From positions 1 through 23,219 of the IMG/VR virus record IMGVR_UViG_3300048549_000787: 23,219 nt of DNA; one strand, written 5' to 3'. Positions 1 to 6,773 of the stretch are shown here, in pieces. Under the pieces are notes generated by a model. That model was not told where the DNA came from. It made no database searches and saw only the letters and a program-made list of their open reading frames with translations. A program made the position numbers and the translations under genes. This stretch comes from a virus. Position 1 is the stretch's first letter, and each line of letters begins with the position of its first letter.

Positions 1-618
1 ATTAACAGTAAAGCTGCTAACATTAACATGACCGTTATCAAAAGGAATATTTTTTCTTGCGAAATATTCATCGTTGAATCCTGACACTCTGTTAAAGTAA
101 TGCATAAAGTCATGATAGAATTCACTGTTTGTGTCATGCCATAATTTATAATTAGTATCTATAACTGCTTTATGATAGTGAAACACCTCAAGTTCTTCTG
201 TATCAATAGCTTCTGCGATACAATCAAAGGCACCTGCTGTCCACTGTTCCACATCTTGTGTAGGATTAGGATCGAGTGTAACCCATACCATCCGACCGTG
301 TTTGACTTCACAATGAAGTTCCTTACCGAACTGTTTATCATTGTAGATATTTCCGGCGACACTTTTAATTCCAGGATTTATGAATGCCCTTACTTCTCCA
401 TCACCGACGTTCCAAGCAATAACGTTTTGTCCTGCAATTTGAGTTGTTCTAAAACTGAATACTTTATCCATTTCGGAAATGTGACACATAGGTATCCAGA
501 CTTTAGAAAATATATCTTCCTGCTCTTGAACATATATTTCATGAGAAGAATAAATTTCACTGCTGATATGTTCTATATTGGGTCGTTTCGTCCATTGCTT
601 ATGGTTTCTTGGCGCCAT
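1..618 (-). CDS. Ring-hydroxylating oxygenase alpha-subunit-like protein, C-terminus off the window edge
   Basis: An open frame of 206 codons runs from ATG at 618 to base 1 with no stop, so the C-terminus lies outside the window. AAGGAG sits 6 nt before the ATG. Residues 22-82 resemble the N-terminal part of aromatic-ring-hydroxylating (Rieske non-haem iron) oxygenase alpha subunits, with an 'E-x-E-x-IF-x-x-x-W' pattern, a Gly/Val strand and 'VRAFIN'. Residues 156-173 (N-Y-K...E166-x-Y168-H169...H173) resemble the catalytic-domain segment N-W-K...E/D-x-Y-H-x4-H that carries the mononuclear-iron histidines. The Rieske cluster ligands are not there: where C-x-H is expected after 'FIN' the residues are P-G-I, and the segment with the second C-x-x-H is missing. 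The gene follows the tmRNA directly and probably shares its promoter. The fold assignment is by eye and the substrate is unknown. Confidence 0.6.
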   Translation of the reverse strand, partial: MAPRNHKQWTKRPNIEHISSEIYSSHEIYVQEQEDIFSKVWIPMCHISEMDKVFSFRTTQIAGQNVIAWNVGDGEVRAFINPGIKSVAGNIYNDKQFGKELHCEVKHGRMVWVTLDPNPTQDVEQWTAGAFDCIAEAIDTEELEVFHYHKAVIDTNYKLWHDTNSEFYHDFMHYFNRVSGFNDEYFARKNIPFDNGHVNVSSFTVN

Positions 619-676
619 GTTTTTCTCCTTGTAAGTTGCCACTTTTCTGTTTCGAGGCAAGTGGCCAGCCCAGAGA

Positions 677-718
677 CTATGCTGCTAAGCGCATCTCAGG
701 TGCAAAATTATCGTTTGC
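677..718 (-). other. tmRNA tag reading frame, ANDNFAPEMRLAA
   Basis: Starting at the resume codon GCA (718-716), 13 sense codons read ANDNFAPEMRLAA and end at TAG (679-677). The preceding AGTAAAT and the GCAAACGAT start match the usual context of tmRNA resume codons, and the Leu-Ala-Ala end is the classic ClpXP degron. The ANDNFA beginning resembles alphaproteobacterial tags such as that of Caulobacter (recalled from general knowledge, not searched). With the non-templated alanine from the charged tmRNA, the attached peptide would be 14 residues. Confidence 0.85.
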
Positions 719-765
719 ATTTACTTTTCGAAGACTAAAACACCAGTCGATCCTATTTCGCCCCC

Positions 766-874
766 ATCATAAAGAGTCTCGCGTGATATATTGAGTAGTT
801 ATTGATGCAAATATATTCTACACATCTTTGTCTAAACTGCCACAATAATACTTCATCCATTATAAGACTCCTTA
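766..874 (-). other. Intervening segment of the permuted tmRNA precursor
   Basis: This 109-nt stretch lies between the encoded CCA end of the acceptor piece and the first G of the coding piece. Its two ends extend the acceptor stem: CCATAAGGAGTCT on the acceptor side pairs with AGACTCTTTATG-AT-GG on the coding side, with only a G-U pair and a small bulge. This gives one long precursor hairpin that processing enzymes would open. The middle is AT-rich. It contains a 35-codon ATG frame preceded by AAGGAG, but the frame runs into the mature RNA and is probably fortuitous. Confidence 0.75.
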
Positions 875-941
875 TGGTGGAGGCGGTGGGTACTGCCCCC
901 ACGTCCTGTATGCCCTCCGACATCTTCTATTTTATTTATAT

Positions 942-970
942 ATTATATCATACTTTAACGTCTTTGTAAA
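942..970 (-). promoter_or_regulatory. Sigma70-like promoter for tmRNA and oxygenase-like gene
   Basis: On the minus strand, TTTACA (970-965) is separated by exactly 17 nt from TATAAT (947-942), preceded by TGA as an extended -10. Initiation is expected near 935, a few bases upstream of the predicted tmRNA acceptor piece. It belongs to a family of near-identical promoters in this window. Confidence 0.82.
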
Positions 971-978
971 TATAAATA
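971..978 (+). promoter_or_regulatory. Possible T4-type late promoter
   Basis: TATAAATA is the T4 late-promoter core recognised by gp55/gp33/gp45-loaded polymerase. This copy points towards the only rightward genes in the window and lies 72 bp upstream of the ATG at 1051, divergent from the leftward promoter beside it. The motif is short and AT-rich, and other copies occur by chance inside genes, so position is the main support. Confidence 0.45.
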
Positions 979-1050
979 TACATGAGAGTGGAATTAATTA
1001 TTATATATCTGTGAATTACATCTATCTAACCATAACAAAGGTAGATCAAG

Positions 1051-1527
1051 ATGCCAGTGGCAGAGATTCTAGCAGGAATCTCACTCGTAAAGGCGAGTGT
1101 CGATTTCATAAAATCAAATATCGATACAGCAAAAGACGTAGGTGAAATAGCAGGTGCAATCGACGGATTATTTCGTGGATCTGAAGATGTGCAAAAAAGT
1201 AGAAATAAAAAATCAAAACTTGGATTAGCAGATCAATTTGGAATTAATAACGTAGCACAAGAAATGATTGATGCCAAGTTAGCCGAAGAAAAAATGCATG
1301 AGATGAGAACTCTCGTAGATCTTCGGTTTGGCCCAGGAACTTGGCAAAGTATTGTTGATGAAAGGTCAAAGCGAATTGCAGAAGCAAAAGAAGCAGCGCG
1401 TCTAGCTGCAATACAAAAAAGAAAAGAAGACGCAGAGTTTTGGGAGCAAATTAAGATGATTGCTATTATAGGTGGAGTAATTGTTATCGGAGCAGGTGCA
1501 TTTATTGCAACTTTAGCGATTACATGA
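1051..1527 (+). CDS. Helical membrane-associated protein of unknown function
   Basis: A 158-aa protein on the strand opposite to nearly all other genes. Residues 1-40 form a moderately hydrophobic, Ala/Ile-rich stretch. Residues 100-135 are strongly charged and helical (ERSKRIAEAKEAARLA and following). Residues 136-156 form a clear transmembrane segment with a Gly/Ile/Val core. There is no cleavable signal peptide. The ATG is preceded by AAAGGTAGATCAAG, a modest ribosome-binding site. Its stop overlaps the next ATG (ATGA), so the three rightward ORFs look translationally coupled. From orientation and the possible late promoter, a virion or lysis-phase membrane role is conceivable, but I do not recognise a named family. 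Confidence 0.8.
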   Translation: MPVAEILAGISLVKASVDFIKSNIDTAKDVGEIAGAIDGLFRGSEDVQKSRNKKSKLGLADQFGINNVAQEMIDAKLAEEKMHEMRTLVDLRFGPGTWQSIVDERSKRIAEAKEAARLAAIQKRKEDAEFWEQIKMIAIIGGVIVIGAGAFIATLAIT

Positions 1528-1703
1528 TTTATTTGTTTTGGATCATAATGGTGTATTTCCTCTGGTGTATAATCTTTGGCACATATGCATATGAGATGAT
1601 TGAAAGATTTGATGTACCATACAAGCAAACTGAACTTGAAAAGAAAACAAGAAGTATAAAAGACAGGTATACGGAATGGTCTTTGCGTTACTTATCACAA
1701 TAG
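1524..1703 (+). CDS. Small single-pass membrane protein
   Basis: A 59-aa frame begins at the ATGA overlapping the stop of the preceding gene. Residues 3-22 are a Trp/Tyr/Phe/Ile-rich transmembrane helix. The remaining ~35 residues are charged (ERFDVPYKQTELEKKTRS and following), so the protein is likely anchored by its N-terminus with a soluble tail. Codon usage resembles the neighbours and the stop-start overlap suggests coupling. Function unknown; small membrane proteins like this may be holin- or spanin-related, but no diagnostic motif is visible. Confidence 0.65.
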   Translation: MIYLFWIIMVYFLWCIIFGTYAYEMIERFDVPYKQTELEKKTRSIKDRYTEWSLRYLSQ

Positions 1704-1840
1704 GTGCTAATGTCTATAACTATGATCACTTGTCATATAAAGACTTAGAAACCTGTGAATATCACAAAGGTAAAGTAGAACAACTTTTATTTTACACTAA
1801 AGAAGTTACTGTGACGTGTCATGAACATGAAGCTGAATAA
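1676..1840 (+). CDS. Small protein with hydrophobic N-terminus and two cysteines
   Basis: A 54-aa frame starts at an ATG inside the end of the previous ORF (28-nt overlap) and stops at TAA 1838-1840. Residues 2-11 are hydrophobic, like a short signal or anchor. The rest contains Cys27 and Cys48, which could form a disulphide if the protein is exported. Its 3' end overlaps the convergent minus-strand gene ending at 1806 by 35 bp. No family is recognised. Support is the tight packing and an open frame that continues the rightward cassette. Confidence 0.5.
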   Translation: MVFALLITIGANVYNYDHLSYKDLETCEYHKGKVEQLLFYTKEVTVTCHEHEAE

Positions 1841-2111
1841 GAGCGTAATGTAGGACCTTCATAAGATCTTTTCTAGCATCGTTATCTGTACCCTTCTTAC
1901 CATATCGTTGAGCATACTTCAACACATTACCAATACAAAAGCCTGTTCCATGGCCACCGTCAATAATAAACTCGGTTGCCTGAAAATTGTTTCTAGAATA
2001 ATGTTGTTGATATGTTGAGTCAATATATTCCTGAAACTCTTCAATCAATTCGCGCTCATTAAACTTATAATGAGGAACTTCAAGTTCCTCTGTATCATAA
2101 TTATAAATCAT
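1806..2111 (-). CDS. DUF3310-like small protein
   Basis: A 101-aa protein. Its C-terminal half (about residues 55-96) reads GNVLKYAQRYGKKG, then Asp/Arg/Lys-rich DLMKVLHYAL, matching the pattern of the phage DUF3310 (SaV-like) family: G-N-x-x-K-Y-x-x-R-x-x-K-K-G followed by a D-L-x-K-x-x-x-Y helix. Members are common in phages, often beside nucleotide-metabolism genes, and their role is unsettled. The start overlaps the halogenase stop as ATGA, so it is the last gene of the halogenase unit. Its 3' end converges on the rightward cassette with a 35-bp overlap and no visible terminator. Confidence 0.72.
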   Translation of the reverse strand: MIYNYDTEELEVPHYKFNERELIEEFQEYIDSTYQQHYSRNNFQATEFIIDGGHGTGFCIGNVLKYAQRYGKKGTDNDARKDLMKVLHYALIQLHVHDTSQ

Positions 2112-3601
2112 TCCAACTCCTGAAATATATTAAACCCATTATTTGCTAACTCTATAGCATCTCTATGTTTCGGTGATAGAGGTTTGAACAATTCATCTCT
2201 CCTCCACAGTGAGAACATAAAATCAATCGCACTTTGCCTATCTATATGTGGCAACATTACATTCGCTTCATATCCCATTTGAATCAAATACAATGCCCAA
2301 TTAGGTTCTGTAAATAATTTCTGATTATTTGGTCTTGCTCGTACTGTAAATCTAGGATCTTTTAACCATTCGATATAGTCAAGCATTCTATCCGATTTCA
2401 CATGCGTTTCTTTTACATAACCCCAAAAACCATATTTTGTTTCATCGTTTCTTTCAGTATCAGCATAGTGTAAATTAATAAAGTCTACACAATCTTCATA
2501 CCAACTTGTCATCATATGATTGTAATAATCTACATCTTCTTTATGATATGTAAACCTATTTGCAAATGCTTCAACAGCAAGTAACACACCTCTTGTAGCA
2601 GACTCAATACCTGTACTCTCGAGCGGTTCTACGAATCCACCAGCGAGTCCAATCGATATTACATTATTCTCCCAAAAGTTTTTGATGTAATACGGTTCCC
2701 AGTGTATCATTCGCAAATCATCAGGATTTACTCTACCTTTCCAATGTTCAGCGAAAGATTTACACGCATCATCAATAGAAGTTAAATGCCTGTTGAATAC
2801 AAGACCAGAACCATATCTCGTTTGAGTGGGAACTTCCCATATCCATCCGTGTTCCACAGCAGGGCATCTTGTATATGGTGTAATTTCATCATCCGATTCA
2901 AAAGGAACTTGACAAGCAACTGCGGCATTTGTAAATAATCTACCATTACCGCAAAGGTCTACACCATCCTGTTCTTTAAGGACAGAAGCAAATCCAGTAC
3001 AATCAAAATAAAAATCCGATTCATGATTGCTTCCATCTTCTAAGTCGAGTGATTCAACGAAACCTTCTTCATTCCGGTTTACTTTTACAACACCTTGCTT
3101 TATAAGTTGAACTCTATTACAACTTTTTTGTAACCACTGTACAAGTTTACCGCAGTCTAATTGAAAGGCAACTGACTTTGATTTAATATCTTGTAGAGGA
3201 AGTCGATTCTCTTGTATGTGACCCCAACTAACCAGACCATATTGTTTGAAATCATTATCTTGAAAATTGGATATCCACAAATCTTGTAGTGATGCTTCAG
3301 GTAAATCTAGATTCTGAAGAAATGGGTGCCATATTGTATGACCCTCTTTTTTCCAGTTGGGGAAAAGAATACCTGCTTTGAATGTCGCTTCAACTTCAGA
3401 AAACCAATCTGTATGCTGTAGTCCACATGCTTGCATGTAATTATCAAAGGACATAACTGTTGCTTCACCGAACCCAATAGGTTCGCCAGCATTTTTGTCT
3501 ATAACTGTAACAGGTATATTATAATTTGTGTCAAAGAACTTTGCCGCAAGCCATCCAGAAGTTCCACCACCAACGATTGTAATGCTTGTAATTTTTTTCA
3601 T
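2108..3601 (-). CDS. Flavin-dependent tryptophan-halogenase-like protein
   Basis: A 497-aa full-length member of the flavin-dependent halogenase family, which uses FADH2, O2 and halide to make HOCl or HOBr and halogenate aromatic substrates. Visible motifs: FAD-binding GGGTSGW at 11-17; GFGEATV at 43-49; F-K75-A-G corresponding to the catalytic lysine of PrnA-type enzymes; G-W-I-W-E-V-P at 252-258, the W-x-W-x-I-P signature that suppresses mono-oxygenation; and EPLESTGI with Glu328 at the position of the catalytic glutamate. All key residues are retained, so it is probably active. The substrate is unknown (free Trp, a peptide or another aromatic). It has its own promoter just upstream. Related genes occur in marine T4-like phages. 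Confidence 0.9.
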   Translation of the reverse strand: MKKITSITIVGGGTSGWLAAKFFDTNYNIPVTVIDKNAGEPIGFGEATVMSFDNYMQACGLQHTDWFSEVEATFKAGILFPNWKKEGHTIWHPFLQNLDLPEASLQDLWISNFQDNDFKQYGLVSWGHIQENRLPLQDIKSKSVAFQLDCGKLVQWLQKSCNRVQLIKQGVVKVNRNEEGFVESLDLEDGSNHESDFYFDCTGFASVLKEQDGVDLCGNGRLFTNAAVACQVPFESDDEITPYTRCPAVEHGWIWEVPTQTRYGSGLVFNRHLTSIDDACKSFAEHWKGRVNPDDLRMIHWEPYYIKNFWENNVISIGLAGGFVEPLESTGIESATRGVLLAVEAFANRFTYHKEDVDYYNHMMTSWYEDCVDFINLHYADTERNDETKYGFWGYVKETHVKSDRMLDYIEWLKDPRFTVRARPNNQKLFTEPNWALYLIQMGYEANVMLPHIDRQSAIDFMFSLWRRDELFKPLSPKHRDAIELANNGFNIFQELE

Positions 3602-3609
3602 AGTAACCT

Positions 3610-3638
3610 ATTATATCACATTTGCTTCTTATTGTAAA
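3610..3638 (-). promoter_or_regulatory. Sigma70-like promoter for the halogenase unit
   Basis: TTTACA (3638-3633), 17-nt spacer, TATAAT (3615-3610) with TGA immediately before the -10. The start site would be near 3603, giving a nearly leaderless mRNA for the halogenase (ATG 3601) unless initiation is further upstream. The -35 lies within the 3' end of thyX. Confidence 0.78.
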
Positions 3639-4303
3639 GCATAAAATTCTGAAATCATTGGGAAGATTGGTTCTAGTGCTTTTCCGCATTCGAGCGCGAG
3701 TTCTTTGTGCTCTTTCTGCGTTCCATGCCCAGAACGAAGTTCGACATAGTGGATCCATGACCGAATGGTTCCATTGACATATAGTCGAGAGTTCGTGATA
3801 CCCTCTGGAAGTACAGAACGAGCTTGTTCTTTAGCGATGCCATTTTCGATTGCCCATTTATAAGATTCTTTCGACTTATTTATAACTTCTGCTTGTTGCT
3901 GCAACCAAATTAATTCTAAATCGGCACGTTCATCACTATCCATCATATCGGACAATTCGATTGAATTTTGCCTATTCTTATTATCTTGAAGTCTCGCTTG
4001 CCTCAGAGTAAATTCTAAATCGCTAGTCGGATCAGCATATCGCTGAGAGAATTCTTGAAATGAAAACGATCTATGTCTTAGTAGTTGTCTGGCAATATCT
4101 CGAGTCGTTTCTATTTCCAAGCAAGCACTAACCATTTCGAAGGGCGACCAGTGTTTTTCTCGGATGAGGTATCGTAATAATCTTTCTTGCGTTTCGGTGT
4201 TGTCTTGGTTCGATGGATTCGAGACACGGGCGCAATACGCAATAATGTCCTGGAGACTTTCATCTTTCTCTCCCTTCGAATAACTAATCAGTTTTACTTT
4301 CAT
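3629..4303 (-). CDS. thyX: FAD-dependent thymidylate synthase ThyX
   Basis: ThyX makes dTMP from dUMP using methylene-tetrahydrofolate and FAD/NADPH, supplying thymidine for phage DNA synthesis. The family signature R-H-R-x2-S-x4-S-x-R-Y is intact (RHRSFSFQEFSQRY, about residues 76-89 of the chosen product). LPEGITNSRLYVNG and RSWIHYVELRSGHGTQKE also fit the C-terminal substrate- and FAD-binding part. About 224 aa is normal for the family. ATG 4303 is preferred over ATG 4309 because GGGA then sits 6 nt upstream. The gene overlaps the upstream coiled-coil ORF and ends the gp41 transcription unit. Confidence 0.93.
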   Translation of the reverse strand: MKVKLISYSKGEKDESLQDIIAYCARVSNPSNQDNTETQERLLRYLIREKHWSPFEMVSACLEIETTRDIARQLLRHRSFSFQEFSQRYADPTSDLEFTLRQARLQDNKNRQNSIELSDMMDSDERADLELIWLQQQAEVINKSKESYKWAIENGIAKEQARSVLPEGITNSRLYVNGTIRSWIHYVELRSGHGTQKEHKELALECGKALEPIFPMISEFYALQ

Positions 4304-4523
4304 CGTCATTCCCTATCTGGTCATATATGTTTTCACGAACGTCAATCACTTTTTCACTTTGGATTATATTTATGATGAGTTCTGTGAGTTCTTTTTCTTT
4401 TTTTAAAAAGAAAAGTTTCTTTGTGATCTCTTCAAGTTCTTTTTCATAATATTGAATTTCCTTTTCCTTACGAAGCCTTTGGTCAATCAAGTCTGTAATA
4501 AAAAGAATCTTGCGATCACTCAT
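4284..4523 (-). CDS. Small coiled-coil protein
   Basis: About 79 aa from ATG 4523, chosen because GGAG lies 9 nt upstream; an in-frame ATG at 4538 is possible but has no good ribosome-binding site. The middle (about residues 15-60) is a Lys/Glu/Leu/Ile-rich heptad-like helix predicted to form a coiled coil. The C-terminus is acidic. It overlaps the start of thyX by 20 bp. No family is recognised and the function is unknown. Confidence 0.65.
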   Translation of the reverse strand: MSDRKILFITDLIDQRLRKEKEIQYYEKELEEITKKLFFLKKEKELTELIINIIQSEKVIDVRENIYDQIGNDDESKTD

Positions 4524-4551
4524 ATTAGGTCGCTCCATTTTTCAAGTTCTT

Positions 4552-4761
4552 TCATGGATTTAAAATACCCATAACATAATTCTCCGCAGCATCCTCTGCA
4601 TAGTATTCACTATGATCATATAGTGGTCGAGTCTCAATAAGATCTTCGCCTTTGTACATCTCGATATAATATCCTTGTTCATTCTTCATGACGTGCGCCA
4701 TTCTATCAGAATATTGATTGTCGCCCCAATATGTGCTTAACTGTGGACCTTTGTAAATCAT
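4552..4761 (-). CDS. Small conserved-type hypothetical protein
   Basis: A 69-aa, Tyr- and acid-rich soluble protein whose ATG overlaps the gp41 stop as ATGA, indicating coupling to the helicase gene. There is no membrane segment, Cys motif or recognisable domain. A stretch 'GYYIEMYKGEDLIETRPLYD' suggests a small beta-sheet. It sits in the gp41-thyX unit; function unknown. Confidence 0.65.
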   Translation of the reverse strand: MIYKGPQLSTYWGDNQYSDRMAHVMKNEQGYYIEMYKGEDLIETRPLYDHSEYYAEDAAENYVMGILNP

Positions 4762-6134
4762 AGTTTGAAATCCTTAAATTTTGACATTTCCTGATGAGTT
4801 TCTGATTTATCAAATACAGGTGTATCGTCTGTTAAACTCTGTTCGCTTTCATCTACATCATACAACCGCATTTTTGATCTATCTACACCGATAACAAATC
4901 TCTTATTCATAGTCGGGTCATTATATCTATTCTTCAACTGTTTAACCATCATCTGCCCAAGATTTTCAAGTTCTTCAGTCGAGATAAGAGCGAACATGAG
5001 GTCGGCAGTCGCCGGAAGTCCAAACGATTCAGACGTATCCTCCAGTCCAACATCCGAATTCGAATAGCCAGAACGAGTAGTCTGAGTCGCACTAAAAAGT
5101 GGGACATTGAACTCGACCGCCAAACCACGGAGTTCCTCTGCAATCGCCTTAATATAGTTGTAAGAATTGATAGCACCGCCCATACCTTTCATTCTTGATG
5201 ATGCGCATATATTTAGATAGTCAATAAAAATGATATCTGGTTCAAATTGCCTTTTGAGTTTCAGTTCGTTAAGTAATGCGCGGAAGTGCCCAGTATGTGC
5301 AGATCCTGTAGGATATTCTTTAATAATCAGTTTCCCTGTAGTTTTACGAGCGATGTCTTCAACTTTAGTTCTAAACATTTCTCGTGACAAGTTATTTAAC
5401 TGATCAATCGGAACGTTAAGTAAGTTCGCATCAATCCTTTCGGCGATACGTTCTTCTGCCATCTCCATAGTAATGTATAGAACATTCTTACCTTCTACCA
5501 AAGCACCAGCAGCGACATGACACATAAATAAAGACTTGCCAACGCCAGTACCTGCAAGGGCAATGTTAAGTGTTTTATTTGGTACACCACCCTTCGTAAT
5601 CTTGTTAAAATACTCGAGATCAAATGGGATACGATCTTCTTCGGTGTGATAGAAATCAAAACGTTCTTCATAGTTTTCAACATAGTCGTGACCCACATTA
5701 GTATCAAATGCAACACCAAGTGCTTTACTCAACAGATCAGGCAATGCACCTTTGGTCATTGTTTCGTGTTTGCCATCGATAATAGAGATGGATTCCATAA
5801 TAGCATTATAGATCGCTCTATCCTGACACCACTTCTCTGTATTATCTATTAACCATTGCCCATCAATTTTTTCTTTAGAAAATAATTGTGGAATAATATC
5901 TACAGCAATTGTATATTGTTCACCAGTCAGTCTATCCGAGTTATCAAGTTCAATCTTAAATGATTCGGCAGTCGGAAGTTTATTATATTTGCCAACATAC
6001 TTGCCTGCTTCTTTAAATAATATACGATAGACACCCTCAAAATAATCTGGTTTGATGAAAGGAAGAACCTTCCGCATATATTCTTCATCGGTTAGAAGAT
6101 TTCGTAGGATAGTCTGTTCAAGATTAGTTTGCAA
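4758..6134 (-). CDS. 41: Replicative DNA helicase gp41 (DnaB-type)
   Basis: Hexameric 5'-3' helicase of the phage replisome. A DnaB-like N-terminal helical domain (about 1-110) precedes a RecA-fold ATPase. Walker A is GTGVGKS (195-201), Walker B is IIFIDYLN in the ATPase core, and an Arg-rich DnaB-type C-terminal segment (QLKNRYNDP, VDRSKMR) follows. At 458 aa it is close to T4 gp41. The start codon is TTG at 6134, supported by GGAG 7 nt upstream; no ATG occurs nearby in frame before residue 20. It is the first gene after a consensus promoter. No DnaG-type primase (gp61) is visible next to it. Confidence 0.93.
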   Translation of the reverse strand: MQTNLEQTILRNLLTDEEYMRKVLPFIKPDYFEGVYRILFKEAGKYVGKYNKLPTAESFKIELDNSDRLTGEQYTIAVDIIPQLFSKEKIDGQWLIDNTEKWCQDRAIYNAIMESISIIDGKHETMTKGALPDLLSKALGVAFDTNVGHDYVENYEERFDFYHTEEDRIPFDLEYFNKITKGGVPNKTLNIALAGTGVGKSLFMCHVAAGALVEGKNVLYITMEMAEERIAERIDANLLNVPIDQLNNLSREMFRTKVEDIARKTTGKLIIKEYPTGSAHTGHFRALLNELKLKRQFEPDIIFIDYLNICASSRMKGMGGAINSYNYIKAIAEELRGLAVEFNVPLFSATQTTRSGYSNSDVGLEDTSESFGLPATADLMFALISTEELENLGQMMVKQLKNRYNDPTMNKRFVIGVDRSKMRLYDVDESEQSLTDDTPVFDKSETHQEMSKFKDFKL

Positions 6135-6163
6135 GTCTTACTCCAAAATTTTATGATATCGAT

Positions 6164-6192
6164 ATTATACCTCATTCAAATTTAATTGTAAA
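6164..6192 (-). promoter_or_regulatory. Sigma70-like promoter for the gp41 unit
   Basis: TTTACA (6192-6187), exactly 17 nt, TATAAT (6169-6164), 30 bp before the TTG start of gp41. The bases before the -10 are GAGG rather than the TGA seen at most others. Confidence 0.8.
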
Positions 6193-6200
6193 GATAATAA

Positions 6201-6773
6201 TTATCGTTCTAAATAAATATTCCAACTGATACTCATCCTAGTCGAATCAGTTTCATTTACATAAACTCCATGCGGCATCCACCCAGGAAACATAATCATT
6301 TGCCCTTCCTTTGGTGTAATATCTATTCTTAGGTGTTCGTGGTTATATATTTTGCTACTGTGAGCAGCGAGATTAGGATTATCAAAAAAGAAATCACCAT
6401 CATCTCTACTTGTTTTAAACCAATAAACACCAGATATATCGGCATCACCATGATTATGAACTATAGTGAATTGCCCTTTAACGTTTCGAGTAATCCAAGA
6501 AGTTTTGGTATATTTTCTTTTCCTATGTCCAAGAGCATTCAAATACATTGAGAGAGACTTATCTATGCTTTCTTCTAGATAGGTCAATCCGAAATCTTTT
6601 ATATGATCCTCACCGAAAGTTTTTGTACTTAGGTCGTGAGAGTATCCCCACTGTGTAGTGGGGTGAAACTCAACAGAATTTTCTACAGCATCAAATATTT
6701 GCTCTTGACATAAATCAAAATTATCAACATATGCCGAGTAAGCTTGAACTGGAAAAATATCTACAAGTTTCAT
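6201..6773 (-). CDS. 2-oxoglutarate/Fe(II)-dependent oxygenase
   Basis: A 190-aa protein with the double-stranded beta-helix pattern of the phage/marine 2OG-Fe(II) oxygenase family (TIGR02466-like). Iron-ligand candidates are His106/His108 with Asp110 in HNHGDADISG. The distal His168 is in MFPGWMPHGV, and Arg179 in RMSISWN is the likely 2-oxoglutarate-binding residue. GVYWF and GDFFFDNP fit the core strands. The substrate is unknown. ATG 6773 overlaps the previous stop as TAATG, making it the last gene of the epimerase-uvsX unit. Such genes are frequent in T4-like cyanophages and other marine myoviruses. Confidence 0.82.
   Translation of the reverse strand: MKLVDIFPVQAYSAYVDNFDLCQEQIFDAVENSVEFHPTTQWGYSHDLSTKTFGEDHIKDFGLTYLEESIDKSLSMYLNALGHRKRKYTKTSWITRNVKGQFTIVHNHGDADISGVYWFKTSRDDGDFFFDNPNLAAHSSKIYNHEHLRIDITPKEGQMIMFPGWMPHGVYVNETDSTRMSISWNIYLER

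Larger units (their letters stand above)
638..930 (-). ncRNA. ssrA: Circularly permuted two-piece tmRNA
   Basis: tmRNA rescues stalled ribosomes by acting first as an alanyl-tRNA and then as a short mRNA for a degradation tag. Here the 3' acceptor piece is encoded first (about 930 to 875): GGAC, then a 5-bp T stem GTGGG/CCCAC around the 7-nt loop GGCAGTA, then CGCCTCC-A-CCA. The coding piece begins about 110 nt later at 765 with GGGGGCG, which pairs over all 7 positions (one G-U) with CGCCTCC. It continues with AGGATCGACT, close to the tmRNA D-loop consensus GGATTCGAC, and then a resume codon and 13-residue tag. GTCTTC at 738-733 can pair with GAAGAT at about 926-921 as a helix-2 element. A GCCACTT/AAGTGGC hairpin (665-659 with 644-638) closes the coding side. 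The exact 5' and 3' ends are uncertain. This gene order is known from alphaproteobacteria, some betaproteobacteria and cyanobacteria. Confidence 0.88.

Noticed and set aside
172-738. 188-codon plus-strand ORF at the left end
   Set aside because: It is antisense to the oxygenase-like gene (which has a strong ribosome-binding site and protein-family pattern) and to the tmRNA coding piece; it has no ribosome-binding site and its composition is not protein-like.
757-864. 35-codon minus-strand ORF in the tmRNA intervening segment with AAGGAG upstream
   Set aside because: The AAGGAG belongs to the helix extending the acceptor stem, and the frame runs into the mature coding piece, so it is most likely fortuitous.
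933-940. TATAAATA late-promoter core on the minus strand just upstream of the tmRNA
   Set aside because: It overlaps the start region of a perfect TTTACA-N17-TATAAT promoter, and the 8-mer is expected several times by chance in this AT-rich window (other copies lie inside thyX and gp62), so it was not called.
1233-1628. 131-codon minus-strand ORF opposite the rightward genes
   Set aside because: Antisense to a better supported gene, no ribosome-binding site, low-complexity Ile/Ala content mirroring the other strand.
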